Source: Lineus longissimus | Lineage: Eukaryota > Nemertea > Pilidiophora > Heteronemertea > Lineidae | DNA: 64,000 nucleotides | Assembly: GCF_910592395.1 (NCBI RefSeq) | Contig: NC_088317.1 | Coordinates: 1,364,001 to 1,428,000 of the forward strand | Reading direction: 5' to 3' | In this document: one piece after another, positions 57,771 through 64,000 of the stretch | Layout: each line of letters begins with the position of its first letter | Position numbering within the stretch: the first letter of the stretch is position 1 | Notes under the pieces: generated by a model | Told to the model about the DNA's origin: nothing | What the model saw: only the letters and a program-made list of their open reading frames with translations | Database searches by the model: none | Translations under genes and position numbers: made by a program

Positions 57771-60700
57771 ACGACGGACGCCACGGTATGGGATAAGCTC
57801 ACCTCTGCTAAGAGGTGAGCTAAAAACAAACAAAGTTCGCTGACCTCGTCTCAGCAATGTTGGTCGATATGACGATTTTCCTCACACCATCTGGTGCGGG
57901 ATCAAAGACCCTCTGCTGCTCTTCGGTCGACATCAGCGAGCCATGTAACTGTAGAATCCGGAACGCTTTCTCTGATCTGAAGAGTTCTTGCTGGGATAAC
58001 TTGTCACTGAGGGCGTTTATTTCCTCCATCCCAGGCATAAAGACAAGGATGGCCCCAGCTGGTTTATTTGTGGAGATGTGGCGGACAAGAGTGGCGACTA
58101 GGTCCATGTCAATGTAGCGGTCATTGTAGACTGATTTCACAACATCTTTTGTTTGATTAGAATATCTGAAATGGCACAGGCGAAGCATAGAAGTTATTCT
58201 TTAAAGTTATTTTGTTAAATGATCTACACCAATTTACAAAACCTAATTTCGTTTGCTACTGATGGGCAACTAAAAAACTAGGCAGACACTGATCAGCTTC
58301 TATTGTGGTCAGTCTGGCGCCGATTGCTCTTCATCTGCAACCAACGAATTCGATTCTCAATATGAAATAGCAACGACTGGAAGGATTCACCCTAAAAAAT
58401 ACTGCCGAATGTAAGCCTACTTACTGAAATGTGTCGAGGTTCGAAAGCCATTTCTCAAACCGTGTTCTGTCATGGTTTATCCCTCGCCCTTGATAGGACT
58501 TCTTTGGTCTGTACCTGCATCATCAAGACATTTGCAAGTCATACTTTTTTTAGTGTCAAGGGGGGGATTGATCATGAGTTTCAGGCATATCTAAAGCAAG
58601 GTAGTTGGCAGTTATAAGCCTACCTAATGTGACTTTCAGCGGTCTCAAAATTAATGAAAAACTCATGCATGCGTCTGTATACCAAAGTACACCAAAGCAC
58701 TCCATACGTACGTGGTTAGTTCCACAACGTCTTCGAGAAAGAATTCCTCAACAGGAAATGTCCGCCCAGGAATATTCAGCATTGGGCAGCAACCACCTGG
58801 GAATGTAGACAGAAAGTAACATAGAAGACTCAAGTCCCAACTCAATGAAATTAGGGTGGAAAATGAAATCTTACCGCACTTTAGATCTAGGGAAATGGAT
58901 ATGTTCCGATTTTTTCACGTTTCATACGATGGCCAGCTAGTGAAATTTTCAACACAGTAAAGCCGTGGTCTGAAAATCGTATATTGCAAGAAAATTGTTT
59001 CCTTCGATATTTACCTGCCCGGGTTCGATAGTAATCAGCAAACTGCTGAGCATTTAGCGTAGCGCTCATGAGAACCAGTTTCAGATTGCGTCTTCTGCGC
59101 AAGACTTCCTTCATAATGATGAGAAGGAAATCGGTGCGGAGATCCCGCTCATGAACCTCGTCCAGGATAAGGTGGGAAAAACTGGAAAGGTCTCTGCAAT
59201 ATCAGATGAGAAAATTTATTAAAGGGAGTAATAAATAGGCATGGCTCGATGGGCCAGATTAAGTTATAAAGTCATCGAGTTTCCATTCTACGAACAATGA
59301 AAAAGTATGCTTAAATCACTTACCGATCATTTTCCAGCCACTTTAGGACTATTCCTGTTGTACAGAAAAGGATCGAGGCTTTCGGCCTTGGCCTTTCCCT
59401 GAAAATAATGAACGTATATAACGTAAATATTAATCCATTAAATAATACTATTTTACTATTAATAGTAAAATATTTCTTAGAGTGTAGAAGAATAGGCAAA
59501 TTCAACAGAATCATCAATTACACGTAGAACGTAAAAGTTCACGCTCTTCATTTTCATACGCATGCATGAAATTTCTTCTTCACTGCTTTTAACTCTGCAC
59601 TTTTTCGCAACTTCTTTGTATCCATATGTTAACGAATGTCGATCCGCCAGTCAGCCCGTGAAAAAAACCTTCCATTCAAGCCAACCCCTTCTCCCACCCT
59701 TAAAAGATAAATACTACATGTAGTATAGTACTTACGATTCCAACCGAATCTGGTATCCAACGGAATGAGTAACACCGCCACACCTTTCATTTCTTTCATG
59801 GGCTACTCGACGCCCCACCTTCAAGTAGGAGAAAAAATAAATATAACAATTGTAAACTCTGATATAATCTCCCCATCTTCCACTTCCCCAATGACCTCTT
59901 TGTTGGTAGTCAAATCCTTGGTTTGACGATTCAGACTCTGGCTCGACCTCAGTTAAATCGCCACACCCGCTCTTGTTTGTCCATCGAACTCTTTGAGTCA
60001 ACGTTTCTCCGTGGTTTCGAAAGCATACTTTTCAGAGCTTTGGGCAATGGTCACAACCAAAGGCATGGTCTCTTTAGCAATAATTCCCTGTCATATCTAA
60101 CCCAGCCTCTCAGCCAACTTACAGTGATAGCGCTGATTCTCTTTGGTTGAGTGCAAACGATACGACAGAGAGATCCTTGACCTCTGCTGATGAAGTCGTC
60201 CAAGATGAACTGAGGAACTTGAGTTGTCTTGCCGCAACCTGTCTCGCCTTTTATGACTGTCACCTGATTGTCTTCGATCGTTTGGCAAATATTCTGCAAC
60301 AAGACAATAAACACTTACTTAGCAGAAATATCAATGATTCCACGGCATCATTTTCATGTCAGTCGGGCCCAATTCCCGTTCTCAGATTACAGTCAATTTA
60401 TGTTGGGCCTGATGTCCCGTTCTCAGATTACAGTCAATTTATGTTGGGTCTGATGTCCCGTTTTCAGATTACAGTCAATTTATGTTGGGCCTGATGTCCC
60501 GTTCTCAGAATACAGTCAATTTATGTTGGGCCCGATGTCCCATTTTCAGATTACAGTCAATTTATGTTTGACTGTAAATTGCCAGATGACAGTCAGTTTA
60601 TACATGATAACCTTTCCTCTTCGGGCCAAACCCGATCATTTTCTTAGCAGGTGAGTCGTCTCGCTCGAGAAAGGCTAACATTAAGAAATGAATTACACAG

Positions 60701-63541
60701 TAAATGAGGGTGAATTAAGGAAATTGTTTTAGATTATTTTCAAAATCCTACCCGTGCTTCCTTATAAATTGGCAACTTTCGCCTGATGTCCTGCATCTGT
60801 CTGTAAAAATCCTTATCTCTCTTTCTCTCCAGTTCTTGAAGAAATTTGGCATCAAGATCTGGCTCACGAACCAAACCTTCCCCTTGCCATGGCTTGTCAT
60901 CTGAAACTCAAAAATATCATATATGTTTTCGGGGATAAGTAAAACATCTCCATACCTATGCCTCAACATAGTCAAAGAACGAAGTGGTTAAAATTGGAAA
61001 GGATTATCTCCAAAAGTATTCCTAAATGAGGAAAAACTATGGAAGTTATAATACGAGTGATTCGGAAGGGCTTTTTGGGACACCGAGATAGGCCGAAAAA
61101 CATCCAGGAAGTTGGGTTAGACTAGCGGGATTTGGGAAAATTTGGGGGGGAAAATTGCGTCGCGATTTCCTGAAATTGCCTGACTGTCGGGATTTGCTGA
61201 CATTGACCCACAGGACGTAGGATGGTGTCTTTCTTATAATGGGACACCAGGACACCAGGAACCCCTTCTATTATACTCACTAGTATTTCTGGCCTCTATT
61301 TGGGGACGAGCTATTCTCACCCGTTCAACAGCCATCTGCCCTCTTCTAACATCCTTTGGTTTTCGTCGAGCATCGTTCGTCGCTCTACCAACGTCCTTTG
61401 GTTCTTTGTCATCGATGAAGTCACATTCCAACGTCTGTTCCTGATCAGAGTCAGTGTCACTGTCCGTTGCCTTGAGGGCATGCATGACCATGGCCCGGGT
61501 GAATCCCAGTGCCATTAGCATGGTGACATCTTCGTCATCTGAAGCATTTCCTGGAGGAGACGGTTTCATAACAGGCTCTTCAAATGGAGAGCCAAAATCT
61601 GAAAGAATACGTATATTAGATTGGACATTTTTACCCATACAATGTACTCCAGGTTATTCAAAGCTTTTAAAATCAAAGTATAATAGTTGTGGGTAATTCA
61701 AAGGAAAGATACTGGTATTTTTGATAATAAATGTTTTTTGGCTTGCACAAATATGCACACCCTAAAGATTCTGGAGCTTTCGAAAAACCTTGAGATTTTT
61801 AATTCTCCTAAAGAAACTTTAAAGTGTACATAATTGTGTTGGCAGCCAAAAAAGGATTTTCAAAAGCTAAAATGCCTTTATTTTTATAGTAAGCATGAGA
61901 GCATGTTCTTCTGTCGAAAGACAAGTCATACAAACCAGCATCTTCGGCATGTTCCAGTAACCACTGCACTGCTGTCTCTGGCCCAGTATGTTCCGTGACA
62001 TGAACGGCCTTCTTACAAGCCTCTAAAGGGAAGCCCATTTCAACCAGTTTTAGCACCTCGTGGTGTGCAGCTGGAAATCAAAACGATTCAACAGTAATCC
62101 CATGAACCTTCATTGCTGGTAGCGAAGAACTATGATTGAAAATTTAATGAGCCATCGCATTCATGATGGGGGTTTATTATATCATATCAAATTTAATATT
62201 AAATTCCGCCTCTGGATATTATGGACGTATTGGAGTAAAAAAAGTCTGAATCTCAGGATGCTCTCAAATATTGCCTTCTATAGCCAGAAGGCGAAGTATA
62301 TATCTTGGGGGATACTTACCAGGTCCCTTTTTAGACACCTGGGTACTCTTCTTCTGTCGGCGATCAAGGCCAAGTTCTTCATCATCAGTGTTCATGAAGG
62401 CTGGCCGGGAAGGAACCAAGATGTTCGAACTGCTAGATTTGGCACGACATGATGTTTCAACAGTAGCGGCCTTGCAGGGTGTGAAAAAGTTGGTCGGCGC
62501 TTCACCAGTGGAACTTATCTTTGGGTCTGTCGAACGACTGAAGATGTTTTCCACAAATTTCGACCACGATTCCTGTGACTTAAAACTGGGTTCAACAGAG
62601 GAATTGCTCGGTTTGGTTTTAGACTGAACATGACCAGATGTTGGTCGACTCGAGACTCTTGGGGAAGCAGCAGGCAAGGTTCCATTCGATTTAACTTTTG
62701 TATCAGAAACCTGCGCACCACTGGATTTGAAAGCACTTGCTAAGCCAGCAGTTGAGGAACTGCTGGAATTCGACTCTGCTTTGGGAAACTGGGAACCGCT
62801 AGATTTCGGTTTGACAGTGAGATTTGACAATGCAGACGACAAGGTATCCATTTCTTTAAGTTTTGCTTTGTTGGAGTGAGAATTGCTAGATTTGGAACGG
62901 CTCAAGTCTGATGCAGCAGAAGGTATATAACTACTTGTTTTGGGGTCTGCGTAGGACATCCCTGCACCGCGTTGGGCACCAAAGGCACCAATACCTGATT
63001 GGCTAGATGTAGCACCACTACTTGAGGCACGTGGGGTACTCAAGGAACCAATACCTGATTGGCTTGATGTAGCACCACTAGAGTCACGTGGGGTACTCAG
63101 GGAACCGAGAAATGAATCATAGCTTGGTTTTGCCTCAAACTTCGCCGCTCTTCCACTCGATGTACTTTGTTCAGGCTTTTTCTCAAAGTCCTCAGTTTTT
63201 GCCCATGAACTCCAAGAGAAAGAATCGTCAAATGAACTGTCATCATCAACGCAAGAGACTGTCTCATCAGGTCTTAGGGCAACTTCTAAACCATGACCAG
63301 TCAATGTTGTCTCTGGCCTGGCCCCGTGTCGACGTAAAAACTCATGCTCCCACTTGCGGCGTTTCAGGGGATTGGTCAAGACATCCTTCGCCTTTGTGAG
63401 TTCTTCATACTTTATTTGTGCTCTGATTGAGTCGTTTTTGTCTGGGTGCCAAGTCCTGGCATGTTTCTTGAAAGCCTTATTCACCTCTTCATCAGTTGCC
63501 CCCCATTGAAGTCCCAGCGTCTTAAAGTAATCTTCAGACAT
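51815..63541 (-). CDS. DEVH-box helicase (DHX36-like) with J domain and UBA domains, 1,380 aa
   Basis: Twenty minus-strand exons: 63541-62320, 62070-61936, 61598-61281, 60900-60752, 60293-60123, 59818-59736, 59398-59324, 59193-59015, 58796-58712, 58514-58425, 58165-57845, 56185-56042, 55786-55669, 55342-55238, 54913-54740, 54505-54341, 53549-53359, 52721-52598, 52339-52184 and 51952-51815. Every junction keeps phase. Residues 1-65 form a DnaJ domain with HPD at 32-34. An S/G-rich linker with 20-residue repeats follows, then a UBA ([17 protein letters not shown], about 413) and a partial UBA ([16 protein letters not shown]). The helicase core has GETGCGKT (about 624), LILDEVHER (about 729), SAT, NIAETS (about 940) and QRKGRAGR (about 988). 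Then come winged-helix/ratchet ([20 protein letters not shown]), [13 protein letters not shown] and the OB-like C-terminus (NLHPKSVN), closest to DHX36, a G-quadruplex RNA helicase. DHX36 lacks a J domain; orthology is therefore uncertain. Confidence 0.88.
52995..53212. repeat. Long inverted repeat (87-bp arms) in helicase intron 17
   Basis: The 87-base arm 52995-53081 is repeated inversely at 53126-53212 with only a few mismatches, around a 44-base spacer. It lies wholly inside the intron between exons 53549-53359 and 52721-52598, whose phases match across it. It would fold into a strong RNA hairpin. Confidence 0.85.
53755..53905 (-). pseudogene. Two decayed partial copies of helicase exon 16
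   Basis: GAAGTTATCCCAG and CGTTCATCCCCT-like words of exon 54341-54505 recur at about 53758-53800, and again at about 53832-53905 in the same order (TTACGTTCATCCCCT, CTAACCGTTGAA, TTGACAAACATGAGGT). The copies carry substitutions and stops and lie in the intron next to the source exon, so they look like old tandem exon duplications. Confidence 0.55.
56760..57821. mobile_element. Three-copy ~305-bp repeat with (GAC)n and terminal hairpin
   Basis: Within intron 11 of the helicase gene, a unit starting near CTCTGTGACCTTGA is repeated at about 56823, 57137 and 57438 (spacing about 301-314). Shared blocks include AAATTGGTG.CAATCGGGCAAG, CCAAACTTCGGT and GAAACGTGCC. The array ends in (GAC)n at 57710-57780, then CGCCACGGTATGGGATAAG, a 26-base palindromic hairpin (57796-57821) and CTAA. 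A 3' hairpin beside CTAA resembles a Helitron end, but the usual order (hairpin before CTRR with a short gap) is only roughly met. Similar ends are common in molluscan repeats, from general knowledge. Confidence 0.6.
57710..57780. repeat. (GAC)n trinucleotide microsatellite
   Basis: About 22 near-perfect GAC units with two GGAC interruptions at each end. Open frames across it translate to poly-R or poly-D and are not genes. Confidence 0.9.
60379..60582. repeat. 41-bp minisatellite, about five copies
   Basis: The unit beginning TTCTCAGATTACAGTCAATT repeats every 41 bases (60379, 60420, 60461, 60502, 60543) with few substitutions. It lies in intron 4 of the helicase gene (between 60293 and 60752) near the exon with the Walker A motif. 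Confidence 0.85.
62983..63110 (-). repeat. 60-bp in-frame repeat in the helicase linker
   Basis: Two 60-base units in exon 1 encode near-identical 20-residue segments ([18 protein letters not shown]). They extend the disordered S/T/G-rich linker between the J domain and the UBA without shifting frame. Confidence 0.8.
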
Positions 63542-64000
63542 CGTGCTGGCGTCTCACATGACCCACTGATTAATGATTAGCAACTGAAAGGGAAGCGGTT
63601 CAGTTACCCTTGGCAATTCTTTTTAATTCACTCTCAATGAATTATGAGAAAATCCTCATCTCATTTGAAAACTTCTTGGAAGTTGTACTGTAAATTTATT
63701 CTTTTGGCCTGATAAACATAGGCCTATAGGCTATTATATGGACTATGTCACATATAATCCCACATATAAACATTACAGCATGACTAGGCTATAATATGGA
63801 CTATGTCACATAGAATCCCACATAAACATACATTACAACATGACTAGGCTATAATATGGACTATGTCACATAGAATCCCACATAAACATACATTACAGCA
63901 TGACTAGGCTATTATATGGACTATGTTACATAAAATCCCACATAAACATACATTACACTTAATACAGCATAACTAGGACATTACATAACATGGACTGTAA
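63542..64000. other. Helicase 5' flank ending in a 60-bp satellite
   Basis: This is the upstream flank of the helicase start codon, with no further gene seen. From about 63717 it becomes a tandem satellite. Confidence 0.5.
63717..64000. repeat. 60-bp tandem satellite running off the window
   Basis: TGACTAGGCTATAATATGGA recurs at exactly 60-base spacing (63781, 63841, 63901), with a diverged copy before (from about 63717) and a decayed one after. Units share ACTATGTCACATA and CCCACATAAACATACATTAC. The array may continue beyond 64000. Confidence 0.9.

Noticed and set aside
57542-57829. Arginine-rich open frames on both strands across the GAC repeat
   Set aside because: They are translations of the trinucleotide microsatellite and the adjacent repeat unit.
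63717-64000. Possible CRISPR-like array of regular repeats
   Set aside because: The whole 60-bp unit is conserved, with no variable spacers, in an intron-containing animal genome; it is a satellite.

Overview
The window is animal nuclear DNA: genes are split by GT/AG introns, coding exons are short, and both strands are loaded with small inverted-repeat elements, SINE-like and satellite repeats. Gene content (renin receptor/ATP6AP2, an SLC6 glycine-transporter-like gene, a DHX36-like helicase, large C2H2 proteins), the many TACATGTAC-type words, and a repeat ending in (GAC)n plus a small hairpin suggest a marine lophotrochozoan such as a mollusc, brachiopod or relative. The phylum cannot be fixed from sequence alone. 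Gene models below were built by hand from splice consensus, and every junction was checked for reading-phase agreement.

Layout. 1-1324: intergenic/3' flank. 1325-4077 (-): ATP6AP2, eight exons, complete. 4137-5556: a TIR element with duplicated ends. 5579-8604 (+): unrecognised five-exon gene of 403 aa. 8605-13249: mostly noncoding, with a tRNA-derived SINE and one weak short gene. 13250-16336 (+): 911-aa C2H2 zinc-finger protein. 18092-19762 (-): uncertain three-exon coding unit. 20461-37555 (-, 5' end not settled): one continuous model of at least 5,010 aa joining a ~2,900-residue coiled coil to 14 C2H2 fingers. 37556-40562: a head-to-head promoter interval with two MITE-like elements. 40563-49146 (+): twelve-exon SLC6 transporter, 703 aa. 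51815-63541 (-): twenty-exon helicase of 1,380 aa with J domain, UBA domains and DEVH helicase core. 63717-64000: 60-bp satellite running off the end.

The genes do not form a pathway. The strongest candidates for undescribed biology are two architectures supported by consistent splice phases: the J-domain/UBA/DEAH helicase and the coiled-coil/zinc-finger giant. The introns of the helicase gene also hold a long hairpin, decayed exon copies, minisatellites and a three-copy repeat.
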